DNA of 64,000 bases from Blasia pusilla (lineage: Eukaryota; Marchantiophyta; Marchantiopsida; Blasiales): the NCBI GenBank assembly GCA_050084515.1, contig CM114273.1, positions 33,914,001 through 33,978,000 on the forward strand, written 5' to 3'. Under the pieces are notes generated by a model. It was not told the origin of the DNA and did no database searches. It worked only from the letters and a program-made list of their open reading frames with translations. Of this stretch, positions 53,357 through 64,000 are shown piece by piece (positions within the stretch are counted from its first letter, which is position 1; every line of letters begins with the position of its first letter). The translations under genes were made by a program, and so were the position numbers.

Positions 53357-56121
53357 ATGACAACGGCGGAGGTGGACGCGGTGGATTTCGAGCCTGAGGA
53401 GGATGATTTGTTGGACGACGATGTGCCTATGGAGGATGCGGATGCTCCTCCTGCGCCCGCACCGAAACTGAAGTCCACGATAACGAGCACGAGCGCTGGA
53501 GGTTCCCAACTTGGTGGCTCTGGGACGCGCAAAACGAAAGGCCGAGGGTTTCGGGAGGAGACGGATGCGGATCGCTCCAATCGGTATGCTGCCAAAGATT
53601 TCGAGTCTCTTGATTCTGCCGGAGGTCCCGGTCCCCAGCGCTGTATCCTTCCTTTCACGTGCATTGCGGTGTACATAGAGTGGATAGTGTTTCGTTCTGC
53701 TCTTTTTTCTCTCTTCTTCGTTTCCTCTCCCTTGTTGGTTTGGTTGTTTTTTTCTTCCTCCTTTTCTTTACACCAGGAGAGAATGCTCTTGGCTCGAGGA
53801 GATGTTCTCTTCTTAGTGTTTAGAAAGGGTTAATGACAAGTCGGGTGGAGTAATGATCTTGGAAAGCAGGCGACGAGTGTAGTGAGTGGTCGCGAACCCT
53901 AAAGCGGAAAGAGTTGCTTTGCAGTCTGTTCTCAGCATTTGTTCAATTCGGCCTCTGGCTTTCTTGACGCACGCACGGTGTTTTCCCTGTACTCATGTGG
54001 CTGAAAGTGAGCTAGGGAATAGGGAAAGTACATTACATTCCGTCGTGCTCTCCTCTGCCTCCCCCTGTCGTGCTTCTCGGTAGATGTTATTTGAAGGATT
54101 GGGATAGCAGGAGAACGACTAGCACAGCTGTTCCGAACCCTAAACTGGAACACCCTCTTTTTGCCCCGTTTTTCTTCCAGCTCTGTTTGTCCGAATTGGC
54201 CTTAGCAGTGCTGTTCATGCGTTTCACAGGGTGAAATGGTTAATGAAGTTGGAAAACTGCTAGTCGTCTTAACTAGGCCTTGAATTTCGCTTCTGGGAAT
54301 CATCGGTTGGTTGGCTTGTTATAGTTTTACCACTTGGTACTTCAAACATGAGTAATTGGTATGACGGGGGTGAAAATATCAGCTGGCATGTAAAGTATAG
54401 TAAGTGTAGAATGATCGTCCTACTATGGAGTTATTCTTTCTAGCAGACTCGATTTGTACTCGACTCGGTTGTCCCTAAATGTCAGTGAGCATGGGATGGG
54501 GGGGGGGGAGGGAGCGTTTTTCCCGACCCTAAACGCTTGAACTCATTTCATGTGGGGAAACCACGAACGCGCCGTGAGTAGTGGGAATCTCGCATATGGT
54601 TTGACCTCTTTCCAGAGCGCCTCAGCCTTTGTAGGTTGGAGATGGAGTGGGTGACCCTAAGCCTTCGTCTCTTTTCTCACAGCGGCATGGGAGATGTAGA
54701 TCACTGTTTTATTTCTGGGAAGAAAGTGTGCTGGTCATGGCAAACCTAAGCCGGAACTGAGTAATGTATCTCACCATGGCGAATGGAACTCTGTCACTGC
54801 ACCAATTTCGAGCCCCTTGTCTTGAACGTTTTTGATGTGGGATCAAGGACGTAGGAATGTCTCACTTCCTGTGCCTTTTTCTCTGCTTCTCGCTTAAATT
54901 TTGGCACGGTAGTTTCTTTTGATCACCAATATGCATATGTACCTTGACTGTTTTCAATAAGCTGTGGAGGGCTGGATCATACTGGTAACTGGTGTACACG
55001 AGGAGGCTCAGGAGGATGATCTTCACGAAATGTTTGCCGAGTTTGGGGAAATCAAGAACTTGCACCTCAACCTTGATCGCAGGACTGGGTTTGTCAAGGT
55101 TGGTGGTCCCCTGTGTGGCTGACACTTATCAATCTTCCCAGTTATGAATGAGAGTGTAGTTGCAAGGTTGGTTCATGTTGCTTTAAAAGCTCAGTCATTT
55201 GAGTGCCACGACTTTCAGAAAGTTGTTGTTTCCCTCTCCCTGCCCTTGTCTTTTCCTTTGCAAGACACACTCACTTAACATGTTAGGGGTTCCAATTTAT
55301 GTGTTCAAAAAAAGTAAAACTGAGAGGGAACTTTCAAATGGACAATTAAGTGGGGAAAAGGGTTTCATTCATGATAGGATTTTGTCAATAAGCAATAGCC
55401 TTAGATCCCTTTTCTTGTAGAAGTCGTAAAGTAAGCCTGCGAACTTGTGTAAAATATTTATCTCGCAGCTCAGATGTCATAGCAACTACTTGATATTTCA
55501 ATGTAAATTCTTCAGAACGGGAAATGACTTGTGTAGCTGTCTCAATTCCCAAAAAGTGCCCATAGTCTTATAACAGGAGAGCCACTTAAGAGAGCTTGAA
55601 GAGATGCTTTTTGGCTGATTTTTTTCATTGGCTCTGTAGTGGCCACTAGTCTGGAACATGTCCCTGAAGTTGTGGGTTGCGAGTGATAGGGCTATGCACT
55701 CATTGAGTACGAGACCAAAAAGGAGGCGCAGGCTGCAATAGACAACCTGAATGGAGCAGAACTTCTTACACAAATTATTGCTGTAAATTGGGCCTTTAGT
55801 AATGGTCCTCTTCGTCGGCGGAATGTAAGGAGACGGTATGTTGCAATATGCTTGATGGCAACCTGATTGGGAACATGTCTGTTGTCTTTTTGTGCCGAAT
55901 GACAGAATTGTTCTCACTGAGATCTGTAATTATGAAAGAACCTGGTATACATGAATCATTCAGAAAATAAGTCATCTACTTTCCAACTGCGCAGTATTTC
56001 TCCAGAAATAGTAGTACCTCTGTCTTGATGCAAACTGTATGTTTCTGACATCACACTCAATTCCTGCAGATCACCTCGAGGTGGCCACAGGTCCCGTAGC
56101 CCTGTCCGGAGGCGTTACTGA
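53357..56121 (+). CDS. Y14: Exon junction complex protein Y14 (RBM8A), four exons, intact
   Basis: Core exon junction complex subunit that pairs with MAGO and marks spliced mRNA in the nucleus. Exons 53357-53642, 54962-55098, 55690-55835 and 56070-56121 have GT/AG borders and compatible phases and encode 206 residues, the size expected for plant Y14. The N-terminus is acidic ([20 protein letters not shown]) and reaches GPQRS-VEGW. The single RRM follows, with RNP2 ILVTGV, a [20 protein letters not shown] stretch leading to RNP1 (KGYALIEY) and [16 protein letters not shown]. The C-terminus is an RS/RG tail ([16 protein letters not shown]). The chosen ATG starts the conserved N-terminal sequence. 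No lesion is seen and the retroelements stop well upstream. Similar to human RBM8A and Arabidopsis Y14 by recalled motifs. Confidence 0.95.
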
Positions 56122-56742
56122 TTGTGTATCATTGAGATGAGATTAAACAGTTGTTAACTCTCCTGAAACCTTGAACGCTTCTCTACCTCTGAAAGGATTT
56201 CAGATTACAGGCGTGTACTGTGCTCTAGGTGTAAAGGGTTTACAAAACACTTGATTTTTTTGATTCTTCAAGTGGAGCCTGTGCCCTTATCAGAGGTATG
56301 ATGTCCTTGATATGGTAGTGAAGGCTCACTTGTGACTGGACTCTTCTGATGTGATGGTACCAATGAAGGAGGAAAACGTCGATGACACCAGAAAGGGCTG
56401 GATCATTATGTTCTTTAGTATGCTAGTGTTACACATATGTGAATTGAAGGCAATGCCCAAGTATATTTTTTCTGGTCCAAATTGTGAATCTTGTGGCACA
56501 AACATCAAACTGTGAATTTCCCTTTACATGTTTCATGGACCTTATGGTTCCTCTGGCCTGGTCATCAATTTGCTTTTATGGATATGGGGTGTGTTGTCTC
56601 TGGATCCTAGAGTTGGATGGGATGATGATCACCACTGTAGAAACATGCTCATGCAAAATTTCTCCAATCCTGTTTCCCAAGAATGACTGGTATCTTATTC
56701 TTGGCGCTGCCAAAGTGTGCGTAGTGAATGTCTCAGGGGCAG

Positions 56743-56905
56743 CCCTCACATTCTTTCGGACCAGCTTGTACAACCATATACGTTCATTTTAGATCATCAT
56801 GTTGACAAGCTAGCTTGTGCTCTGCGCCCTCACATTCTTTCGGACCAGCTTGTACAACCATATACGTTCATTTTAGATTATAATGTTGACAAGCTAGCTT
56901 TTGCT
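56743..56905. repeat. 84 bp tandem duplication downstream of Y14
   Basis: CCCTCACATTCTTTCGGACC recurs at 56743 and 56827. The two units are nearly identical through GTTGACAAGCTAGCTT, so the duplication is recent. Confidence 0.9.
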
Positions 56906-56910
56906 CGGTA

Positions 56911-57415
56911 ATAATTCATTCTTGTGATTGTGGGTAATAGCTCATCATTAATATGTATGTAGCCAGTCAGAAGAGTTATTGTTCTAGAGTTAGGTTGTAA
57001 GGGAAAGTGTTCAGCAAGGAATGATCTGTGGAATTCATTCCCTTCTCGTGCGGGACAGGAATGGATGCAGTTAGTCTCGAGTGTGTCCATATGGAAATAG
57101 GGGAGGACCCTCAGCAAGAGGAAAGTAGAATGAGTGACGCATCTGGATGTTGAGTATACTAATTCATTCGTGGTAGTGTGGGTTTTGGCTTCAGGAATAT
57201 GTATTTAGGGAGTCTAAAGAGTTTTTATTCTAGTATCAGGTTGTAAGGGAAAGCTTTGAGCAAGGATGAAAAAGTGGAATTTATGCTTATCGTGTGTGGA
57301 AGTCAGGGCAGGAATTAATTGCAATAAGTTTCCAGTGTGTTCATAAGGATATAGGTTGGCAGATCCCTTAGTTAGAGGATGGTAGAATGAATGATGCAAC
57401 TGGAGGGTTTAGGAG
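56911..57415. repeat. ~255 bp diverged tandem duplication
   Basis: Two units (about 56911-57165 and 57166-57415) share the order AATTCATTC-TGTGGGT, AATATGTAT, AGGTTGTAAGGGAAAG, GTGTGTYCATA and AGTAGAATGAGTGA/GGTAGAATGAATGA. No coding potential. Confidence 0.65.
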
Positions 57416-59040
57416 TAGCGTTACTAGAATTATCTAACTTTATATTGCATGTGGGTGTCTCGCATCTTGATGCAATATGTGGTTTTTTCTATTAATAGGA
57501 ACAAAAAAAAATGCTGAAAACCTTAATTTTCGAGGAGTGCAATAATCGGGAGTCGCAGTAGAAGTGCATTTTCGTATGTCGAGTTATCTTCATGTTCAGG
57601 TTCCAACGATGTTCTTCCGTGAATGCATAAATGGATTAGGTCATTTTGCATCTCAAAGTTTTGTAAAGATTTCAATAATTTCGTCACTTTCTATTTTTCA
57701 CAAGACACATATTATTATTAGGATAATTAATGGAATGAAATATAATCCATTGGAGAGTAATATGTTATCAAAGGGACATAAGAATTAGAAGGGAGGATAT
57801 GACCAAGTTATCTACCACGAAAATATTAGGAAGATGCTTGCCTAAGGCTGAAGATTGGTAGGCGAGGGTGTTCATAGCTAACCCAAGTTGCACAAGAGAG
57901 ATTCCTCAAAGACTTGACTTCTACGAAATAAGAGGATGATCTTTCGACTCCAATTATATATGGTCTAAAATTTGTGTACAAGAATGCATTTGGGATGAGG
58001 AGGACTGGACGAAAGGTGCCCTAGTTGAATTGGTTGTTTTCAAATGTTTTTCCAAGACATAGGCAGAAGTTGGAAAAGCTTTTACAATAGACCCTTTACA
58101 ATAATGGAATTTCCAAGAATAAAAAATGAATTGTGGTCTATAGAGAAGGTACAAGTCTTACTCAAATGTGGGTTAGACTTTAGTGAGGATCTTGACGTGA
58201 TATTCCTATTAAAATTTTTTCCCCCCACAAAGGATGACATGTTGAACCCAATTGGGTTCAAAGAATGAAATCTAAAGAATGCAATAAAATTCAAAGAATT
58301 CCATTCTTTGTCGGTGGATTTCATTCGATGGAACCCTAAATGAAATCCACCGACTTACTACCTAAAGATCTTAGCTAGAGTTTGGATTCTACAAAGCTGA
58401 GGAAGGGAGGAAGGGAAATATATGGACTAACACAAAGGACATGGCAATCCCTTGTGGATTCACTCGGAATCAAAACACCGACTTGAAGAAGCTTGTTCCA
58501 ACTAGCATTTGATGTTGACTTTTGAAAGTGGGATTTGAATTTCAACTATGACAATGTGTTTGACCTTGATCTTGATCCGAAGAGGGTGATAAGAGAGAAA
58601 GCAAAGGATAAGAGTCCTCGTGAATAACCAAGATATGGTCAGAGAGGGACGCCTTTAAGAACCTCAAGAGGAGGGCATGTCAATACTTAGAAGTCTTAAT
58701 TCTTAAGTCCTTTCATTCTCATTTGATTGTATGGAAGCAAACGAGATATTAGTAATGACTTTTTCTTCGGCGGTGTCATCTAGAATAGGAGCTTGTACTT
58801 GGGTAAAGAATCAATTGTAAAAAATTCAGAGGGAATTAGAATTCCTTACTCAACATACATAATCTCTCACTAGAGTTCCAAAAATTCATGTTTTTAGGAA
58901 CAAGATAGTGAACTCCATAGAGAATGGGGTGGAGGAAATTGATTCCGCAATGTTGATTGTAGGCTAGACCAATCCTATCGGACAATGAGGAAATGGGGAG
59001 GAAGGGTTTGATGATGAAGAAGCTATAGTGGAGGCCCTTG
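57416..59040. other. No gene seen
   Basis: Non-coding. A local inverted repeat near 58255-58345 combines AATTCTTTGAATTTTATTGC-like and GGATTTCATTC/GAAATCC blocks. Otherwise featureless. Confidence 0.45.
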
Positions 59041-59160
59041 ATATAACTAATATCATATGCATACATATTGCTACATGATGTACATCGTTGTCATCCACAA
59101 TAAGCACAAACATGCAAGATACCATACCTACTAATGACATCTGAACACTGAGACAATCGT
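59041..59160. mobile_element. Small LTR-like fragment
   Basis: The block TATGCATACATATTGCTACATGATG, followed by ACAATAAGCACA, AAGATACCATACC and TGACATCTGAA, matches 60710-60830 in order and is a diverged relative of the gypsy LTR end at 30333-30420. Confidence 0.45.
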
Positions 59161-59211
59161 GTACCAATCTATCTCTAATAAATCAAGATCATTCAAATGC
59201 TCTCACACAAA

Positions 59212-59323
<112 letters not shown>

Positions 59324-59375
59324 AATCCAAACCCCCTCTCCTATTAAGAGATATGGGTTACTCACAAGGCAAGGA

Positions 59376-60384
59376 TGTCGCGACCCTCATAACCAAACAA
59401 CACCAAATACGCGCCAAGCGAAACATCAAAACTCAAAGGAACTCACGCCGCGAGGTTTGCGCTTTGGAGAGGCGTTTGGTAGAGTCTCTTGGAAAAGTCT
59501 AAGAGACGAAACGCGGAACAGAGTTGTGCGTTTCATGCATTAGTGGTCGCGACCAGAAACCTAGACCAAGCGAGCGAGACTTGAGATGAGTTGAGTCTTG
59601 GAGGTTGGTTGCCAAAGAGGTGAGAACCGTTTGGAACATGACTAGCGTTTGGGAGAATCTGACTGTGTTTAGGACCATAACGTTGAGCTCCGAGATGCGT
59701 TTGGGACAAAAGGGGCGCGTTGGAAAGCTGATCTCAAGACACTTCCAACGCACCAAAGATCTCAGCAAACGCATAAGTACAGGCTGAGATATTGGCCGAA
59801 AACGATTCAGAGAGCAATCGGGTTGAGGGCCAATGGAGAGGCCCAGGTGTCTTTCCTAAATGTAGGGGCCCCGGAGATCCCCAGAAGTACTAGTAAGGGA
59901 TTACCTTCTCTGAGATGTCTCGGGAAACGAAACCCCACTTTGGGCGCCAAACGGCGTTTCAGAGGCAGGATGAAACGGGAGTTTGCGCGAAAACTCAAAC
60001 CCAAACCTGATCCAAGGGAGTGGACTTTATACGCCACACTTGGATTCCAACCAATTCACCGTGCGAGTCTTGGTGAGGAACTCATTGGATGTTCATCGGA
60101 CGATTGGAACCGCTAGGCGCGAGAGCGCCGTTGAGTTCTGAACCGACGAAAAAGTCATCCCAAGTCTTTGAGACTTGCCCGTGTTGGAAACCGCGAAACT
60201 AGGAAGGTTGAGCTTGAAGAGAGAGTCCGAGACGAGAACTCGGAAAGTAATCCCGCTGATTGATCCAAGACCCGACTAACCGAAGTGCGTGTTTGGATGC
60301 AGATCAGCGTTGAGAGCGTGACCTACTGAACACACGCTTCCGCAACAAACAAGATTAACGTTCCAGGAGAGTAGGCGCACGACA
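59376..60384 (+). mobile_element. Solo LTR with perfect target-site duplication
   Basis: 1009 bp starting TGTCGCGACC and ending GCGCACGACA, flanked by AAGGA on both sides (59371-59375 and 60385-60389). It is homologous throughout, in inverse orientation, to 15818-16813. The TGTCG start and GCACGACA end resemble the LTR ends of the DNMT-bearing gypsy elements, but the interiors differ. Confidence 0.9.
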
Positions 60385-60699
60385 AAGGAGGACTATTACT
60401 CCTTCACTCTCCCAAGCTCTCTCCACGGTAACCTATGCTTGTAGGTTGCCTCCTTGGAATTTGACTTGGTGTAGGGATCAAGGTTCACTTCCCAAAGTAG
60501 AAAGGAAACTATACTCATAATAGAAACTCACTCAAAATAGTAAATACCTATATATAACTCCAAATGAGCCAAAACGAATGGAAGACCTGCTCTCTTAGGT
60601 TACCCAAAGCCTCAACAGGTCATCCCCAATCTCAAAAGGTGGTCTTCCATCTCCTTGAAGGCACCCTACGGATACTCATCAATCCCTCCTAACAAGTGT

Positions 60700-60965
60700 A
60701 ATACCTGTAGTATGCATACATAACATACATTACTATCATTGACAATAAGCACACACACACAAGATATCATACTTACTCGTGACATTTGAATACTAAGATG
60801 ATTGTGTACAAAAATATTTATAATTCCCCCCTTGCTAGTGGTTAGATCCCTTTAACTCTTAATATCTTGACTTGCCGTGACACACATCTCTAAGACGCTG
60901 AGAGCAAAAAGGCTGAGTGCTCATATAAACCCATTGTTAGTTGCCTTCTTGTCATCCATGTTACC
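60700..60965 (-). mobile_element. 3' end fragment of a gypsy relative of element 1
   Basis: Matches in order the sequence downstream of the PHD finger of element 1: GCATACATAACATACAT, CACACACACAAGATATC, CCCCCTTGCTAGTGGTTAG, TCTCTAAGACGCTGAGAGC and a GTTAGTTGCCTTCTTGTCATCC block (compare 30340-30610). No coding part remains. Confidence 0.6.
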
Positions 60966-61093
60966 CTTGTTACTCTTGTAGCATTGCTCTCATGTTCCCA
61001 TGTTTCCACAACATTGATGATGTTTGCCTTCTCCCAAACAGGTAGAGCATTCATGTACTTTGTTGTTGTAAGACCTCGTATATTCCACATCAA
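60966..61093 (-). mobile_element. LINE endonuclease fragment
   Basis: On the minus strand MWNIRGLTTTKYMNALPVW and VVETWEHES have the spacing of the start of an APE-like LINE endonuclease (WNIRGL ... ET). The frame runs directly into the gypsy fragment at 60965, so the two are fused debris. Confidence 0.5.
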
Positions 61094-61404
61094 GACTCTT
61101 ATATCCTTAGATTGCTATGTCTGTGAGTTCCGCTTGCTCCGACTAATGATGGCTTGATTGTTGCGCATATGTTACATTGTTTTTTTTCAACTCATTGGTT
61201 TTTTCCAAGGAAAGTACCAATTGCTCATTGTTCCTCACCGTCTAACAAGGTCTGATAGCTCTCGTTATTGCTATGAGATCTTACTTTTCTAAACTTTGAG
61301 GAAGGATAAATCATGAGGAGAATTATGATTATGGAGTTCTCTTGGATTTTGTGTTAGGTTTGAACTGAGTGAAGATATTGGAATTGGATGTAGAAGGCTT
61401 GAAT

Positions 61405-61735
61405 ATACCGAAATTAGGTGCGCGGCAAAGGTAATTGAAGAAATTGGGAGCATGCAAGATGGGAAGTAAAGAGCGGAAGAAAGAAGCTTGGGATGAGGCA
61501 GAAATTAGGTGTGCAACAAAGGCCAGCGAGGCCGCATGATATTGGAACAAATCGGGAACAAACCAAAATGAGGTTCTCAGCAAAGACAGCTGAAGAAACT
61601 TGGGGGGGGGCATGCAAATGCAAAAGTAATGAGGCCGCAAGGTATTGGAACGAACCGGGACTAGACCGAAATTAGGCGCGTAGCATAGGCAATTGAAGAA
61701 ATCGGGAGCATACAAAATGGAAAGTAAAGGGGTGA
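61405..61735. repeat. Irregular tandem repeat
   Basis: The phrase ACCGAAATTAGGTGCGCGGCAAAG and variants recur near 61409, 61499, 61563 and 61668, with GAAGAAATTGGGAGCAT and AGGCCGCATGATATTGGAAC blocks between. Frames on both strands here follow the repeat. Confidence 0.7.
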
Positions 61736-63129
61736 AGAGAAAATTAAATAAGGAGAGCAAACTACCTTCTACAGAGCACGAAACAAGACCTAGCATGGGA
61801 TACAACAACACTTCCTTTGAACAGAGAAGCGGCGTAGTACAGAGTCATTGTAACAGACTCATCATGGGAATCTTCAACATCAATAGCAACAACAACAGAT
61901 CTGAGTGACCTGCCATCGCACAAGGTCCAGAACGTCGTCAGAGTCGTGTGGTAGGTGCCCTCAACTCCCACGCCTGAGAATAAGGTCTCACACTTGATGG
62001 AATAGAATTTTGGAGTAGCACAAGCATAATCACGCTTCATGGTATGGAGTTTGGAGTAGCACATGCATAATGATAAAATCTAAGCACGCGCGGAGTTACT
62101 AGATCTACACATTGTTGTTACTAGGGTCTTCAAGAGTGGTAGGCGGCTACCAAAGCCAAGCTCAACCAGCAAGAAATCGCACCATACCACATTTATACTA
62201 TAATGGGAGAGTGGGCTCTCATCACGCAAAAAATGGCTCGTTTGACACGTAGCTCTTTAGCCCAATGCATTGCTAACAAGGGAGTTGGTGCACATGTTAA
62301 GTTACACATTTCACTCATTTTTTGGCTCGCTGCTTTAACGGTTTTTTAATATTTTCAAATTTAGTAGTGATGAAGGTTTCAATCTCATCGACAAAGGAGA
62401 ACCGCCGATGAGATGGCTCTCGACTGCCACAAAGAGTTCCGAGGGCTGCCCCTAAGGTTTAAAGCTTGCGTATTTATTGCTTCCCTTATTGTGTGCACTT
62501 GCCCGTTGTTGAGGGAAGGTCAATTGCTACGTTCATCCATAGCTTTTGAGATTTTTCATTCTCATGGTCAATACTGTCACTCAATCTTTACTGTAGAGTG
62601 TGTAAGAGCTCTCTGAGCTACTTTTCACGACTGTTAGGATATATCGGTGGGATCTAGCAGAGCGTCTTCATGAGTAGTGGAGGACAGACCTAGGAGGCTG
62701 AGAATGACCTGTTGAGGCCCCGAGAAACCTGAGAGAGCAGGTTTGCCCTTCGTTTCGGCTCATTTGAAGCCATATAGAGAAACTTACTATTTCGGATAAG
62801 TTTCCATGTTGGGGATAGTTGACTTTCCACTTTGGGAAGTGGCCCTTAACCCGCTACAGCAGGTCAAGAGCCAAGGAGGTGACTTGCGAGCATAGGTTAT
62901 CGTTGAGAGGGCTTAGGGAGGGAAGGGGGTATACCTCCAAGAGAGAGAGCTTGAGAGCTCATTCTCTCTTTGTTGAACCTCTTGGCATAAGGCGGCGGAG
63001 CTACGGTCCCTTGCCTTGTGAGTGTAACCCAAGCCTCTCATTAGGAGAGTGGGTTTGGTTTGACATGAGAGAGAGTGCACACCTTTGAGAGCTAGGTGTG
63101 AGATGGTGTAGAGAGAGATTGGATCTTAT
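61736..63129. other. No identifiable gene
   Basis: A minus-strand open stretch (61762-62064) reads FSGVGVEGTYHTTLTTFWTL and then SVVVAIDVEDSHDES, looking like an exon remnant, but I recognise no family. The rest is non-coding. Confidence 0.3.
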
Positions 63130-63262
63130 TTTATTGGAGATATTTTGGTACTTCTTGCCTCTGTATATGGATGCCATGAGTTAGCAAGGAATCGTGTGGG
63201 TTTGTGTGTGTGTTTGATGACAACAATGTATGTTGTGTAGCGATGTGTATGCGTACGACATA
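63130..63262 (+). mobile_element. LTR-end fragment of the gypsy family, plus orientation
   Basis: From ATTGGAGATATTTTGGTACTTC to TGTAGCGATGTGTATGCGTACGACA it matches the LTR end of element 1 (30470-30333 on the minus strand) in order and spacing. With 60700-60965 it forms an outward-facing pair around 61-63 kb. Confidence 0.65.
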
Positions 63263-63669
63263 TTGTATTCTCATACATTTAGCTTTTCAGATTTGTTCAT
63301 GGTGCAAGTTGTGTAACAAGGGTCCGAGGTCTACTGTATTCTATAGATTCTATTGTGATGCTCATGTGGCTTCACATCTCTACTAGACTAACAAGTTGCA
63401 TTGATCCCTACACTCAAGGTACTTGAAAATGTGTGTAGCTTCTATATCGAGCTGAGCTCCTGCATCGACCTTAGGATTTCGAGTCTCCTTGCGAACTGCT
63501 AGACTTTCAGAATCCACCAAGTCATCAAGAACTCTTCGTGCAAGGTGCTCTTCCAGGTTCAGCTCTTCAGATCTAACTCACAGCCTACTCCCGTCCCCTG
63601 CTCTTGCTGAAATTGCAAACATTCTCAACAAAACAAGAGAACATAACAAAGCTTCAAAAAGATCGAAGG

Positions 63670-63833
63670 ATGGCAACGAGAATCACTGCAAAGAAGTCGA
63701 CGCAAGGGAAGGGCAAGAGCGTTTGGAAAGTCACATCAAAGAAAAAGCATTATGGGGTAAAGTCTGCTGATCTTCACAAATTGGAGAGTTCCAAATGGTC
63801 GCCAATTTCTCAAGAGGATTGTATGCGCTTGAG
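63670..63833 (+). CDS. Possible first exon of an unidentified gene
   Basis: ATG 63670 opens a Lys-rich frame (MATRITAKKSTQGKGKSVW, then KKKHYGVKSADLHKLESS) of 54 codons up to GTAAGTAG at about 63834, which could be a donor; without splicing it stops at 63838. The downstream 63840-64000 is also open in the same frame. It resembles nothing I can name and the window ends before it can be tested. Confidence 0.2.
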
Positions 63834-64000
63834 TAAGTAGAAGAAATCGCACTTCCATAGTACTCTTGCTTGGGGAGAAAGATTTACACTGGAGCATGCT
63901 CCTGGCTTCGAAAATGCGATAAAAGATTCACTCCCCGCTAGAGTACACCCTGCGTCATCAGAAAAAGGGTATATTCCAGAGCCTCTTGAAGGCTTGAGAA

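Noticed and set aside
53643-53833. Continuation of Y14 exon 1 into a longer protein
   Set aside because: The frame leaves the conserved sequence exactly at a GT donor; the next conserved residues (VEGW) are at 54964, so this is intron.
61329-61811. 160-codon minus-strand frame
   Set aside because: It follows the irregular tandem repeat, with the same peptide phrases recurring, and has no domain.

Overview
The window is nuclear DNA of a land plant. Two intact spliceosomal genes show this: a chloroplast tocopherol cyclase (VTE1, minus strand, ten exons) and the exon-junction-complex protein Y14/RBM8A (plus strand, four exons). Around them lie long non-coding stretches, CT/GA microsatellites, LINE and SINE-like debris and a dense block of Ty3/gypsy LTR retrotransposons. 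Low gene density and retroelements carrying a cytosine methyltransferase make me suspect a large-genome, non-angiosperm plant (fern, lycophyte or gymnosperm), but the sequence does not settle the lineage.

Layout. 1-5.0 kb: fourteen ~30 bp palindromes spaced ~66 bp apart, then a decayed intron-bearing gene whose C-terminal half has the layout of a beta-class amino-methyltransferase, then more copies of the palindrome and a ~690 bp tandem duplication. 5.3-9.9 kb: duplicated exon-like units and three broken or unidentified genes. 10.4-12.1 kb: a ~206 bp satellite. 14.8-16.8 kb: two tandem LTR-like units. 20.2-28.5 kb: VTE1, its introns holding LINE, SINE-like and tandem-repeat insertions. 29.5-49 kb: at least four gypsy copies. 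53.4-56.1 kb: Y14. 59.2-60.4 kb: a CT microsatellite and a solo LTR with a perfect target-site duplication. 60.7-63.8 kb: retroelement fragments and tandem repeats.

The most interesting content is the gypsy family. Three copies share the order Gag - CCHC knuckle - protease - C5 DNA methyltransferase - reverse transcriptase - RNase H - integrase - PHD finger, each copy being decayed or partial. Element 1 (minus) and element 3 (plus) sit head to head. Element 3 carries a solo LTR of another family and is split by element 2, a 9.2 kb minus-strand copy flanked by CATT. The methyltransferase recurs at the same place between protease and RT, so it belongs to the family rather than being a chance insertion. 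Together with the PHD reader it suggests an element that carried its own DNA-methylation and chromatin-reading modules. All copies here have stops, frameshifts or deletions, so they are relics.
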